This document shows, piece after piece, positions 12,057 through 26,436 of a stretch of 64,000 nucleotides of DNA. This stretch comes from Perilla frutescens (lineage: Eukaryota; Streptophyta; Magnoliopsida; Lamiales; Lamiaceae): assembly GCA_026008535.1 (NCBI GenBank), contig BRKX01000002.1, positions 70,825,380 through 70,889,379 on the forward strand. The letters run 5' to 3'. Position numbers and translations under genes: made by a program. Position 1 is the first letter of the stretch. Each line of letters starts with the position of its first letter. The notes below the pieces were generated by a model, which was given only the letters and a program-made list of their open reading frames with translations, searched no databases and was not told where the DNA came from.

Positions 12057-12639
12057 TTAGTGATTTTTCAAAAATAATACACGTTTATGCTAATCTTCTA
12101 AATCATCCAAGTATACAAATTCATGTTAATCTACCACAAAATATGCAAATCTACAACCAACGACCGAATATAATCTTTCAAACATTACAAAAAACATCTT
12201 CTTACAACTTCAATAGCTATTAATACAATTATTATGCAATATCGTAAATTACTTAAAACTTTATAAAAGCATTTAAACCCAACAATTTTGAACAACTTCA
12301 TGGTGAGAAAATGAAAAAACGCACCTCGAACCAATTTAAAGAGGGCTCGACGTCAAATTCTCAAAGAAATTGGAGCTGCTCGAACTTGGTTTCTTATTTT
12401 TGTAAATGGCGTAATTTTTTTATTTTTTTTTGCTTAACATGTGTGTTCTTTAATGCACGCAACAACCAATTTCACCCACCTATCCTAGCATTCAATCAAC
12501 CCTCTTTTTGCCATTTTAAAAAAAAATCTGCCAAGAAACAACATTAATCGGTCAACTAAATTAATGGGTCCCAGGATTTTTGGTTTTTTTAATAAAAAAC
12601 AAATGAGACAATAAAAAAGGGATTGACTTTTTCAAAAAG

Positions 12640-12750
12640 TAAGGGTATAAGAGACTTTTACACTATTTCTTGAATAGAAAAGAATTGATTATGAAAGTGG
12701 GCTAAAAAAAAAGTTGTTATTCTACTTTTGATTACTTTATTTTTTCTCCC
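12640..12750 (-). repeat. right terminal inverted repeat of the MULE
   Basis: Inverted partner of the left repeat. It ends in ttttttctccc just before an A-tract, and its conserved block includes tgggctaaa and aagttgttatt. Confidence 0.75.
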
Positions 12751-13720
12751 TAAAAAAAATCTGATTGGGGGGAGTGCCCCTCCTGACCCCCCTTGGATTC
12801 GTCACTGGTCTACAGTCACTCTGACAAAAAAGTATTGCATGAAAAAGTGAAATAGATCTTAAAAAAATAGGTGAAATAGCTACGGTTGGTTTGGTGTTAT
12901 ATATGATCAAGAATTCTATAACAAGAGAAATTTTCTAGCTACAAAGGTAGAGGTTTAAATTCCCGTGTTTTTTAATCCCTACATAAATATATGTATAATT
13001 TTACCATTCAATATCTGATTTTTATTAGTTTAAGGTTGAGAAATATTGACATTATCACTTCCAAATTGCGTTGAAGATGTAAAGAATATTACAAGATACA
13101 TAGTCAATTTAATCCAATTAGCTTTTTCTAATGAATGTTTTCTCAATCGTACCTTAATCAATGGAAATATACCGTTGCTTCTTTTATTTGTTATACACGT
13201 TATCAAAGCATATATATTCTAGGGCATTGAATTTTCTTCAAAATAAATTAAAATAAATCGAAACAACGCTCACCGGAGTAACACAACGAATATGAGGATT
13301 TAGCACAGATTTTACAAGAATTGTTAGTTACCAAACCAAAATCAGACCATAACCAAATTTCAAAATCGTTTGCCACTTTCCCTCTTATATAATCTTGATA
13401 TTTTCTGACATTCTCAAACACATTTTTGTCAAATTCCCACTAGGAGAATCTTGAATTTTTCTGATGTTCAATCATCATAAAATCTGATTCTCAAAAAAAT
13501 AATTATAAAATCTGACGATCATTACAGCTCAGCTAACCAGAACCATAATTTTTTTTAATAAATACCCAAACCGAAAAATAGAAAAATAATGAACCTCAAA
13601 AAATAAACGTGTGGCAGGTAAATAAAAAGCATATTTGCTGTCGCAATCACCAACTAAATAACTAAATAAAAGCAGCAGAGCAGCTGCAAATTCAAGAGAA
13701 AAAAAGAGTACTTCAGAAAA
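12751..13720. other. promoter region of the F-box gene
   Basis: About 970 bp separate the MULE from the F-box start codon. AT-rich; no other gene seen. The purine-rich stretch just before the ATG (ttcaagagaaaaaaagag) looks like a 5' leader. No individual control site could be assigned. Confidence 0.4.
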
Positions 13721-15118
13721 ATGGATACACTTTTCTGCGATGAGCTTCTCCAAGAAATCTTCCACCGTATCCCGCCGCCGTCAGCCTCGGCCGTCTCCCT
13801 TGTCTCCAGGCGATGGTGCCGCCTCCTCCGCTCCTCAACCTCATCTCTCTCCCTCAACTTCCCCCCTCCTTACAATCCCACCGCCATCACTTCTTTCTCC
13901 ACTTTTCTTAGGCAGCACCCGTTTCTCTCTTCCCTCTCCGCCACCGCCGCCGGCGGTGATCATCCTATCCTCCTCGCCGTCGCCTCTTCCTGCCCCAACC
14001 TCCGCCACCTCCGGTTCTTGAGCCCCCCGGTTTCTGTTTTCTCTCTCTGCACTCTCTCAACCTCGTGTGCTCATCTCTCTTCGATTGCTGTTACTGTTTC
14101 TAGGCCTCTGTCTTTGCGTTGGCTGCCTCATTTCAAATCTTTGAAATTTCTTTCCCTTGTTATCACAAACCCTTTAACAGAAATTGATGATTCTGAACTC
14201 GGAGAAGTCAAATATGCTGTTTTTGATGGTGAATTGAGTTTGGATAGTCTTAGTTTATGTGGGATTTCTGCAGGGGATCATGGGATTAGCTATCTTTGGA
14301 GAAACTGCAAGAATGTAAAGAAATTGCATCTCAAGAGCTGCGAGAGTGTGGGAGATTACCCATCGTTTTCGGGGTTTCTAAGGTTAGCCAGTGATCTTCA
14401 AGAACTAGAGTTAAGATCATGTAGGAGTATAATTGATGTTGTGATGTTGACATTGGCTGAGAATTGTGTCTCTCTGAATTCCCTATTGATTTATGATGGT
14501 GGGAGCAGAGAGGGTTTGGCTCAATTCTTTAATCGTAGCAAGTCTAGTTTGAGAAATCTTGATTTCAGGTTGCCCCTTGATCTTGACAACAGTCATTTAA
14601 TCACGTTGTCCGAGAATTTGCATTTCAGGGGTTTGATGAGTTTAAGATTGCAAAGTTGTTGTCTTGTTACTGGTGAGGGGTTGAAGGCAGTGGGGAGGGC
14701 GTTGGCTCGTGGTCTAGAGGAGCTTGCTTTGATAAACTGTGACGTCGTAGAGAGAGAACTCGGTTTGCTGACTACTTTAGGACAAGATTTGAAGAAATTG
14801 AGGAAGTTGGACTTGTCCTACAATGATATGTTGCTTGATAAGGAACTTGTGTCAATGCTTGCCTCTTGTGATTGCTTGGTTGAGTTGAAACTGAGGGGTT
14901 GTAGTAAGTTGACTAATACAGCTGTAGGTGCAATGGTTAAAAGCTGCAAGAAATTGCAGCATGTTGATATAACATACTGCCGCAGTATTGAAGTGCAGGG
15001 AGTTGAGCTTTTGGTGCTCAACTCCCCGTGCTTGAGACGAGTGGAGGTGGAGCAGAGCAAGCTCTCTGAAGTTGCTAGAACATGGGCGTCGAACAGATTT
15101 ATGCAGATTGTATATTGA
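13721..15118 (+). CDS. F-box / leucine-rich-repeat (RNI-like) protein
   Basis: A single uninterrupted frame of 465 codons. Residues 6-45 form an F-box (DELLQEIFHRIP...SAVSLVSRRWCRLLRSS), the segment that would bind SKP1 in an SCF ubiquitin ligase. Residues from about 100 to 455 carry irregular leucine-rich repeats of the cysteine-containing type (LRNLDF, LMSLRLQSC, LEELALINC, LKKLRKLDLSYND, LVELKLRGCSKLT, LQHVDITYC), which would select the substrate. The start is the first ATG after a purine-rich leader and lies directly before the F-box. AATAAA follows about 145 bp after the stop. From memory it resembles Arabidopsis F-box/RNI proteins such as At5g40470 or At5g51380. The substrate is unknown. 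Confidence 0.9.
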   Translation: MDTLFCDELLQEIFHRIPPPSASAVSLVSRRWCRLLRSSTSSLSLNFPPPYNPTAITSFSTFLRQHPFLSSLSATAAGGDHPILLAVASSCPNLRHLRFLSPPVSVFSLCTLSTSCAHLSSIAVTVSRPLSLRWLPHFKSLKFLSLVITNPLTEIDDSELGEVKYAVFDGELSLDSLSLCGISAGDHGISYLWRNCKNVKKLHLKSCESVGDYPSFSGFLRLASDLQELELRSCRSIIDVVMLTLAENCVSLNSLLIYDGGSREGLAQFFNRSKSSLRNLDFRLPLDLDNSHLITLSENLHFRGLMSLRLQSCCLVTGEGLKAVGRALARGLEELALINCDVVERELGLLTTLGQDLKKLRKLDLSYNDMLLDKELVSMLASCDCLVELKLRGCSKLTNTAVGAMVKSCKKLQHVDITYCRSIEVQGVELLVLNSPCLRRVEVEQSKLSEVARTWASNRFMQIVY

Positions 15119-15263
15119 TTGATGATTTGGCTGTTGAAAACTGCAGTAGAAGAGCAGCTATTGATGATGCTTCTTGCTCCGAGGTTTTACTTTTCTTGAG
15201 TGTATATGTTACTCCCACAAAAATTTGTGGACTGTGCTAATATATATACACACTATATCCTTA

Positions 15264-15269
15264 AATAAA
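15264..15269 (+). terminator. polyadenylation signal of the F-box gene
   Basis: AATAAA in an AT-rich 3' region about 145 bp after the stop codon; a canonical near-upstream element. Confidence 0.5.
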
Positions 15270-18200
15270 GCAAGTTGTTTATGAATTCAATCAGAAGATG
15301 TGATGCAGCTTCTCTTGATCATTATTTCATAGTTTTACTGCAGCTGTTGTATTATTCTTGATGTTCATTTTCTGTTTATGGTTTTGGTGTTAAAATTGAT
15401 TCATTCATAAAGTACTATCATATATGCTTGATTTCTTGTATGTTCGAGCTCATTATCTGTCACCGATTTAACTAGTTAGTAAACTTCTATGTCATGGTTG
15501 TATTGCAGCTGTTACTGTAGAGGATTTTTCGTATGAATTGGGAGTAAAATCGAGCTTATGATTCTCCATTAATGCAACGAGTCATATAGTGAAACTGTTA
15601 AATGGCTGTGTATGCACTAAAAATATATTGTAGTTCAATGTCGATTTTACCCTTTTCCAGCAGAATGTATGAACCTCAAACATGAAATTGAAAGACGGCG
15701 AAATCTTCAAGAAGTATCCTATTTTTGAGAGTTCATTGACAATCTTTTGAGGGATTTTAGTCTAAACTCTAAAGATTAGGCTGCCACATTCATTGATCTT
15801 CTTTGAGGACTTTTTTTTTTTGGCAGTCTGGTGGCGGACTTTACATAGAAAAGTCCGCCATGATTTTACAAGGCTCACTCCAGTTTTTCTTGAAGCGCAC
15901 TAGTTGTGATTGTGCACTTGTGCTCCAAGAAAAATAGTCGGTGCCTCTACATGCTCTGTAGTTATGACTCGATATCAACGTGGTTGTCGCCCTTTTTGAG
16001 GCATCTATGATACACAACACGATGAGGGTAAACGTTATAGGTTGTAAGTGTAGCCTAGTTCTTGTCCTAATTTGGGAAGCCGGCTTGATGCTTAACTTGA
16101 CACCATTTATACGTGATCTTCTTCTTGTTTTATTTGTCATTGGTAGTATCTATGATTGTCGCCTCATAAACATCGTATGAGATTTTCTTACACGTTTTCA
16201 TCATCGCCAATGCATGTGTGGGTTGGATGTCACGATATATTGATATTGAATTGAATAGTATGATAAATGTGTACAATCATACATTGTATGTATTGATAAA
16301 GCGAAATTTAAATGAGGGATATCTTCAAACCCCGGTCAAGCCAAATATTATATTCATTCAATTCTAAGAAAAAGATATAGTATTAGAATTTGGTTTGATA
16401 ATCAAAATTCAGTCTTGGGTCTGAGCTCATATTTTTACTAATTAAGTCAGGTTTGAATCAAGCTATGCATCTTATCACAAGAATAATAAATTGAGTTAAA
16501 AATTAAAATGAGCTTTTAGCAGTCAATGTTTTGAATAGTGGAAATTATAGCCCGTCTATTGAAATGGGTTTCTTCACAATCCAATATATGATCTAGGCTT
16601 TTGAGATTTCATATGCCAGAAAATTTGATGGTGCTCGTAACCCCAATTTTCAAATTTTAGTTTAAAAAAATATTTATAATATATTTTTATAACATGTGTT
16701 ACTTCTTAAGTGGATATTAATTATGTATGTCCTGTTTTAATTTTTTTTCCCACTTCTTGCTATGTTAATGACAATGTTGTGTTTTTTTAATATTGTTAAA
16801 AAAAACACACTCTAATGTCGTTTACATAGTAGGAGACGGGGAAAAAGGGGGGACCAATATAACTAATATCTACTGATGTTTCTGTTAATATCTCCAAAAA
16901 ATTATTTAAAAAACATTTTACAAATATTTTTTAAAATTAAAAGTATGAATCGGGACTGAGGGCACCACCGATTTTTTTCTTCGTATGCCCGTCACGGCCC
17001 AAATAAAACGACACATTAGCCCAACTGCTTTCATTTATTGAGTTATGAAAGCCCATATATATATATGTAAATTTTTTATTTTTTTTAAATTTTGTGATGA
17101 TACATTTACCATTTGGACCTTGTGGGGGACATATAAATATTCCAGTATATATAATGATTGCATGCGACAAGCAGCTTAGTTCAGTGACATTCTTCACACC
17201 ACTAATTTCAGTTTAGCTTCAAAATAATAATAATGACGATGTCGATATTTCATTTTCTTTTCTAAACATCTATATTTAGAAAGCGCAAGTATGATATATT
17301 GAGAATTTATTTTTTTGAAGTTGTGTATTTATGACGTGTTTTTCCTCTTTTTTTTTTTTTAAAAAAAGTGCTCAAATTCGTGGTTGTTAATTAGTTCAAT
17401 AATTCATGAGATGTTCCTGCAAATTTATAAGGTGTATAAATGCAGATATATTAATTTGTTTTATTAAAAGCACATGAACACACTGTTCAAAATTATCACC
17501 TAAATTTACACTCTGCGGAATAACTACGATACATGCACCTGAGTCTTAACAGCGGTCAAAATGGGTGCATTGGACCGGCCCCACGGAACCACCGCCTTTG
17601 GCGGGGGTTTGCAATTTTTTTGGCGCGAGCTCTCAAAACGCACCGCCCAATTTCCCGCCAAAAACAAATCCGGGCAGTGCGGGCGGGCGGGCAGAGGGGG
17701 GGCAACTGTTTGGTGAGCGGGTTCGGGCCGGGGCGGGCGTGTACATGGGTCTTGAACTGCTTCGTGCACCGCAAAAAGAGAATGAATAAATAAATGAATA
17801 ATTTGAAACGGGCCCTCCCCCATCAGCCCGCAATTTTGCTGCAAATAATTAAAAAATTTTGAAAAGGAAAAAAGTGGCCAGAATTTACTCGTGAGCGTTT
17901 TTGATATCGATGGTAATAATATTTTCAAAAAAATAAAAAAAAAATTGCAGCTCCATCATAGGATTCTTCCCCAACCCCATGTGTGCATGTTTAATATTGT
18001 CTCGTTTTCTCTTTCTATCTCCTCTCCTTCCATGTTTAATATTGTCTCATTTTTCATAATACTTCATGCATTTATTCTCATTCATTGAATACCAGCCCAA
18101 ATTATTAGATTTGATTTTTATGAATTATTTCTTATACAGTACTTGACTTTGGAGAAAGGTGAAGGGTTTTTTACTCTCATAAGATATTTTCTAATTACTT

Positions 18201-18729
18201 ATATATATTCTTTGATTTTATTAATTAGTGTGGACATGCATATATATAATTAACATTAATAACGTATTATTTTTTGTCATGTCCACATTAAATGAGATCA
18301 TGAGGTTCAAATACCGTACAAATTAAAATAAATAACAATTCACACTAAATAAAAATTAAAATTCTGAATCTCATGAGTAAAATTTGAACCTACATATTAT
18401 ACTGTATTCATGATTAATGAAGCTCGATTTGATTTTATATTATTTTCAATTGAATCTTACAAGGTACAAAATATCAATCTCTCAACATTCGATGGAATGG
18501 AAAATTTAAATTTATAATGCTTAAAAAGTGATTTTGGTGTATACAAAAGCGTGTATAATTCGTTGATTCTGAAAATACATGGAAGAACACAAGAACAATA
18601 TCGTCGATTCACACAAGAATACCGAATTGCACGTAGGTATCATACTTTTTATTAAATTTCAATTCACTCCCCTAATAACAATCTAGACATAATATAACAA
18701 AGGTAAATACTTGCATGCACAAAGTGCAT
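15270..18729. other. intergenic; GC-rich patch at 17560-17790
   Basis: No gene is supported. Most is AT-rich. The exception is about 17560-17790, which contains runs such as gggcgggcgggcag and ttggcgggggttt. It has open frames on both strands because of its base composition, none with a recognisable domain. It may be the remains of a GC-rich transposon end. Confidence 0.45.
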
Positions 18730-19380
18730 ATAAACCTTATTTTAGACGGGCGGGTCAAATTCGAAGGCCAACCCGTAAAAAAAATCCGCCAAAATTATCA
18801 ACAGTAACACTAAAAAGTATCACTCAAAATTCAAAAAGTATCACCTGTATCATTAAAAAGTAAGACGTCCGCTACTCATCTTATACTAGTTCATTTAATT
18901 CAAATTGTTATTTTTTTCATTCCAATTAATGTTAGAGTTTAGGAATTTGTGATTTTTTTAGGGTTCATGATTTTTTTAGAAGTTTATTTTGTAGTTTTTA
19001 GAGGTTTATTTTGTGTTTTTTAGGATTTTCTTGGAGGGTTTTTAGGGGTTTATTTTATTTTTTTTAAATGGGCTTTTTTTGGGAGGGGGGGCTACGGTTT
19101 ATTTTGTGTTTTTTTAGGGTTCATTAATTCCATTTTATGATATAAATTTATATTCATTTCAAATAAATCAAATCAATTCACTTTAATTTTAGGGTATAAA
19201 ATTTTTGAGAACAGAACAAAAATTAAAAATTAAAAAAACCCAGAAAATAGATGATAGAAAAAAAATATAAAAAAAATCTGACAGACGCGTGGGTGCGCGC
19301 GAGTGCCACGTGTCTGCCGGATATAGGTGCACCTAAGGGAGTTGTGCACGCAAGTGCTTCTCTATAATAAAACTTGAAAA
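18730..19380. repeat. dispersed repeat family, copy 2
   Basis: Starts near ttattttagacgggcgggtc and shares an ordered set of phrases with 27750-28420, 48880-49290 and part of 1738-2600. The phrases are atcattaaaaag, cttatactag, the iterated tttttaggggtttattttgtg, aaatcaattcactttaatttt, and finally a GC-rich segment (gacgcgtgggtgcgcgcgag). No coding potential or clear terminal duplication, so it is a non-autonomous element of unknown class. Confidence 0.6.
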
Positions 19381-22001
<2,621 letters not shown>

Positions 22002-22164
22002 CCAAATTTATCAAAGGCTGTATTTGTGTAGTTTATTCGCGTTGATAGTGCCCAGTTGTCAATATTTATTTTGCTTAATACATAAACAAATATGTTATAT
22101 TTTGTACATGTGTAATAATAATATGTAATAATGTTCTTTTAAGAATATTTGAGTGGTGCGAGAC

Positions 22165-22354
22165 TTTTTTTTTTGTCAAGGTGCGCACTGAGTAAGTTCT
22201 GCCCTTGTGTCATAGTCTACAAACCACACATGGGAGATTAACCACACTTGGCAAGTCATGTGTGACAGGCTCATACCTAATAGGGTTGGTGGTGGGATTC
22301 AAACTTGAGATCTTTGACCTCAAGATAACACCACTCCACAACTAGACCATCCCC
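22165..22354 (-). mobile_element. tRNA-derived SINE
   Basis: On the minus strand the unit starts ggggatggtctagttgtgg, which contains a pol III A-box-like sequence (plus positions 22336-22349). About 30 bases on comes a B-box-like agtttgaatccca (22293-22305), and it ends in a run of ten A (22165-22174). Length (~190 bp), box order and spacing, and the A-tail fit plant SINEs. Target duplications are not clear. Confidence 0.7.
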
Positions 22355-23754
22355 AAATGGACTTTATCTTGAGGTCTAAGTTTATTTCAAATTTCTCCAT
22401 TTTTACCTTCATCGCGCCATAATAATAATAATAATACAAGAAAGTTGAGGATGTCGATCAATAATATAATAATGAACTTTATCAATTTAGTAGCACCAAG
22501 TGCGCAGGAAAAAATTGGTATGTAAATATAAGCGGTACCATTCAATTATGATATATTTACATCTTTATATATTTGTTTATATTTTGTGAGTTGCATTTAA
22601 TACGAATAAAGTTTCTAGAAATCAATGTGAATCTCATTTTTCGAGAACGGATATGCCCTCTTAAGATAATTTTTGTAATCAACTTATCAACTCTTAAATA
22701 TGAGGATTCATTTTTTTTCCCATCAACTTTGAAATTTTAAATGGAAAAAATATATAAAACTAAAAGGGTGTTAATTGGGAAGTATGATGTGGGCAGAGAG
22801 AGAGAGAGAGAGAGAGAGAGCCTTGAAGTCATAAAAGCCCCACATAGGATTCTTGAAAATTAAGAGGGTCGCTCAATTATGCAAGTGCTTGTCCTTTTTA
22901 ATACAACCAATCAAGCAGCATTACGAGGGAGGGACCTTCACTTGGCCTCTGCCTGTTCAGGCGAAGTGGGCCCACCCATACCCTTGAAGAGGAATTTGGT
23001 GGTTGGGTCAAAAATCAACAATTTGTGAACCGTTTTAGACCATCAAAATTATTTACACTTTTACTTGCTATGTTGCTTTCTTTGTATTAGTCTTTTGTTT
23101 GCGTTCTTACGCACGCACCCTGCACGTGCGTCCTCTGTTTTGGTCTATTCATCAAAATTGAGGTTGGAGAGAGAGACAGTGTGTGTGTGTGTTGAGGTTT
23201 TAGAGCTGATTTAGAAGGCAAATTGAGATATACATGGATGGCAAGGGATGTAAAACGTGCTCACACACAAAACCAATTAAGAACTACGTACACAAGCAAG
23301 CATTTTTTATTTTTTATTTTGTAATTCCAAGTGTTTCAAACAACCGCCTGCAAGGATTGATACAATAAAATACGAGATGAGATAAAATCCTGAAAAATGG
23401 TAATTTGATAGTGAGCTTTACATAAGCCCCTGCAAAATTTGAAGCAACATCAAACTCAGCCAGCATGAAGAACAAAGTTCCTTTTTTTTAGTGAGGAGAT
23501 TCATGCCAAAAAAAATACTGTATTTATACATTACCTTATTACTATAATCAAAGCCTAAAACTACTACCAAACCACTGCTAATTACTCAAACTTTCTAAGC
23601 TGCTAACAAACTAAAACTAACACTAATACTAAAACCCAGGAAGATTGAAAAGAACAGAAGAAATTAAAAAAGTAATAAATAAAAACAAGGAGGGTGTCTT
23701 AAACCTTAAGGCGCTTAAACCCTTTGTAACTAAAAAAAAAAACCGAACTCATCA
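22355..23754. other. intergenic 3' side of the SMR gene
   Basis: No gene is recognised. An (AG)13 tract lies at 22795-22820. A perfect 7-bp inverted repeat (acgcacg / cgtgcgt) is at 23109-23131. The part nearest 23755 probably includes the SMR 3' UTR. Confidence 0.45.
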
Positions 23755-24072
23755 TCAGTTTGCTCTGCCAGCGTGACACATAAATATGGATTCCAGCTCC
23801 GGCGGATTGAAGAACTCTCTCGCTCCATTAAAATGGCATGTCGAAGCAGGGCGGCGCTTCCTCGGCGCCGGCGGGCAGGCCAACTTCTCCGGTATTCTTG
23901 ACTCACGTGCCGTCGGGGTTGTCGAGCACGCGCCATCGTCTTCACCGCAGTCGTCTCGAGCTTTTGTCGATATCGGTTTTAATGGAGCTCTAATCGCAAT
24001 CCCAGCTATCACCCATTTTTTGGCTTCTGAATCTTTTCCCATTTCGACTTGATGCTTCTTCGAAAAACCCAT
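23755..24072 (-). CDS. SMR6: SIAMESE-related cyclin-dependent kinase inhibitor (SMR6-like)
   Basis: A 105-residue, intronless protein. I use the ATG at 24072 (MGFSKKHQVE) rather than an upstream in-frame codon, because family members begin this way and continue KKWVIAGIAIRAPLKPI. The SIAMESE-family motifs are clear: TTPTARESRIPEKLACPPAP (residues 51-70) then RKRRP, and REFFNPPELESIF (85-97), the cyclin-binding-like motif. SMR proteins bind CDK-cyclin complexes, block mitosis and favour endoreduplication in the nucleus. Assignment to the SMR6/7 branch rests on the N-terminal block and is from memory; membership of the SMR family is firm. Upstream DNA has a (CT)21 tract and E2F-type motifs. Confidence 0.92.
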   Translation of the reverse strand: MGFSKKHQVEMGKDSEAKKWVIAGIAIRAPLKPISTKARDDCGEDDGACSTTPTARESRIPEKLACPPAPRKRRPASTCHFNGAREFFNPPELESIFMCHAGRAN

Positions 24073-24371
24073 GTAGAAATACTGAGAGGGGGGGGGGGGA
24101 ATTCTTGGGCTCAAAATCTCGTCTTTTTAGCAAGAATTGAGGGTGGGTAAAAGGGCTTATTTTTTGGTGGAAATCAAGAATAACTAGGAGAATAAACTAA
24201 AAGAGAAAAGGGTCTTTCTTTCCTTGTTTCTTTCTTAATTGTGTTGTATCGACAGTCTAATTCTTGTTGTTTGGAAAAGGGAAAGAGGAAAAAGCAATTT
24301 AGCTTGGTTGTAGGAGTTTGAAGGGGAGGAGTGATGGCGGCAAAATGAAGGTGGTTTCAAGAGAGGTTTTG

Positions 24372-24374
<3 letters not shown>

Positions 24375-24417
<43 letters not shown>
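24375..24417. repeat. (GA)21 microsatellite upstream of the SMR gene
   Basis: Forty-three bases of GA on plus, hence CT on the SMR sense strand, 303-345 bp before the start codon. CT tracts are common in plant 5' UTRs and core promoters, so it may be transcribed. Confidence 0.95.
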
Positions 24418-24419
<2 letters not shown>

Positions 24420-24588
24420 AAAACCTAATACGAGATGTTAAAAGGACTACACTTGTGCGGAATCAGCAGTTTATATGGGGATTTTGGTGGGTGATGATTG
24501 GGTGTGAGTGTGAAATTTTTGAGGAGGGGGCAATTCTGTTTTGGAGGCTGCCCGTGAAAATAACCGGGCAGCTTGAATATTTGGGCAT

Positions 24589-24640
24589 TTTGGCGCCACT
24601 TTTGGTGTTCTGGAGAGCAACGGCTCTCGTTCCCGCCAAT
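24589..24640 (-). promoter_or_regulatory. E2F-like sites and AACGG palindrome upstream of SMR
   Basis: TTTGGCGC at 24589-24596 and ATTGGCGG (minus strand, 24633-24640) both fit the plant E2F consensus WTTSSCSS. Between them lies gagagcaacggctctc (24612-24627), an inverted repeat holding the AACGG core of mitosis-specific activator elements. The block is 520-570 bp upstream of the SMR ATG. Consensus match only. Confidence 0.4.
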
Positions 24641-26436
24641 GTTTAATTTCTTTCCCAATTTGACCCTGTCTCATTTTCGTATTTCCTAGATTGGCCCCAG
24701 TTCAGTGCTGTATTTTTTGAATTTGCTGCTCTCAATCTCTCATACAGAGCGGCACGTCGTCGTTTAGTGTTATGGGTGCCATGGCTTGGGCTTCGCATAT
24801 TCAGGAATTTTGGGCTTCGTTATTGGACCCTCCTTCATCATATATATACTTTCCCTTTTCTGGAGCTTCCTCATATAAATATATATGAAAATAAAAATAA
24901 AAACATTAATATTTTCCCAATCAATTTAAATGGGCAACAATCCTTTTCAATTTTCTTAACACAATAGATAAAAAGGAAATAAATAGTTCAAAGTTGGAAC
25001 AATGAAAATAAAAGGGATGCATAAAACGTATTCACACCTTTGGAGATTTATGATATGATAATAATACACAAAGAAGAAGGGTATTTTTTTGTCCACAATA
25101 ATTGATCTCTCAGAAATTGGATAGTCCGAATCTACTCTCAAGCAGTACAAAATACCAAATCGATTTGCTACACTCATTATTTCAGTTCACTATGTTTTAT
25201 TTGATTAGAAAACAAATATATTTGAATATAATTTTCTAAACTCAATTGAAGGTCTAAAAACAAGAATTAAATATAAATCAAGCTAATCCTAAACTAACGT
25301 TCGACTTAGTTAACTAAAGCTCAATCACTTATGGAAGGCAATTCAAATAATAATCACTTAGTTTAAAAAAAAATCCAAAAACTAAAGGCATTAAGGCATT
25401 CGATTCAACTTGTTGCACACTAACAACCAACCGTATACCCTCAAACAAGACCCCTTTTAGCTTTATTATCAAGTTACATATTGATATGGTAGCAAAATAT
25501 AAAATAAAAATTAGTCATGATGTATTAATTAAAGTTATTATGGGTAAGTTACACATGTTGATTCAATCAAAGAGTGTGCATACATTTACAGTCCTCAAGT
25601 GAGCACTCTTAAATAGTGAAGAATTATGTGTAAATGAGAAAGATCTTCAATTCAAGATTAACTATTCTTCTTTTTCCAACTTAAAAGACGAGTACACTTG
25701 ACGTTGTATAGATAGTAAGCACTTAATATCATAAGATAATACTGTTAGATTATTTATGTCTCATGTAAAGTTAAGTGGCTTACTAAGGACTAATAAATAA
25801 ATAATTAAATAATTATAGACTAAATTATATATGGGTTAATATGGAGCAGTTTAATTACATCCGCTATTTGATAAGAATAGTGGGTTTATAAGAAATAACA
25901 ACCCATTATCGTAAAATTGAGACCACTTCCTGATATAAAAGATATTATCTAAAATCATAGCCGTGCAGTTACAAATTTGATCATGGAGAAAGGTACGTAA
26001 TTTTCTATTAATTATGTGATTATTTGAGAATTATTAATTACAAAATTTTATAATTTTCTCATCAAATATTGTAGAAAAAGAAGGAATTTACAAATACATC
26101 GGTCATAAAATTTATAATAAAATGTGAATGAAGGATAGGTGTAGCCGTGTAGAATATAATTTCTGTGTGTGTGTGTGTGTCATGTGCGTACGCATAGGTG
26201 AGTGAAAGGAGCAAGTGGGAATATGTGAGCCACCGTGGACGGCGGAGGAAGTGGTGGGGCCGATTGGCGGCGGGTAGCGCTGACATCATCCAATGTAGAA
26301 TTATATGACAGGCGTCCGAGTAGGCAATTTAGGCTGCTAGTGGACTCGATTCGTCGAACCCAACATACCCACTTCTTATTACATTACATGGGCCCGGACC
26401 CACTTTCACTTTCTGCATTATTTAGTATTTATTTAT
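24641..26436. other. intergenic, no gene recognised
   Basis: AT-rich. A short GC-rich patch at about 26225-26345 (ggcggaggaagtggtggggc) gives open frames on both strands without any domain; it directly precedes the foldback element. Confidence 0.5.

Larger units (their letters stand above)
5216..12750. mobile_element. Mutator-like element (MULE) with ULP1-type passenger gene
   Basis: A 7.5-kb element. The left end (5216 to about 5335) matches the reverse complement of the right end (about 12640-12750); both contain aataacaactt, then an all-T run, then agccca and cttt(t/c)tattcaa. The outside bases are A-tracts (5207-5215 all A; 12751-12759 taaaaaaaa), compatible with the 9-bp target duplication of MULEs but not diagnostic. 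Inside are a convergent gene pair: a DUF1985/ULP1 gene on plus and a MuDR-type transposase on minus. Both are broken by stops and shifts, so the copy is not autonomous. MULEs carrying a ULP1-like peptidase (the Kaonashi type) are known in plants. Confidence 0.85.

Noticed and set aside
17524..17928. Overlapping open frames in the GC-rich patch
   Set aside because: Five overlapping frames on both strands with no motif; a base-composition effect.
24073..24114. Longer N-terminus for the SMR protein (MSPRIPPPPSQYFY...)
   Set aside because: Translated from a run of C/G and flanking leader; the MGFSKK start matches the family.
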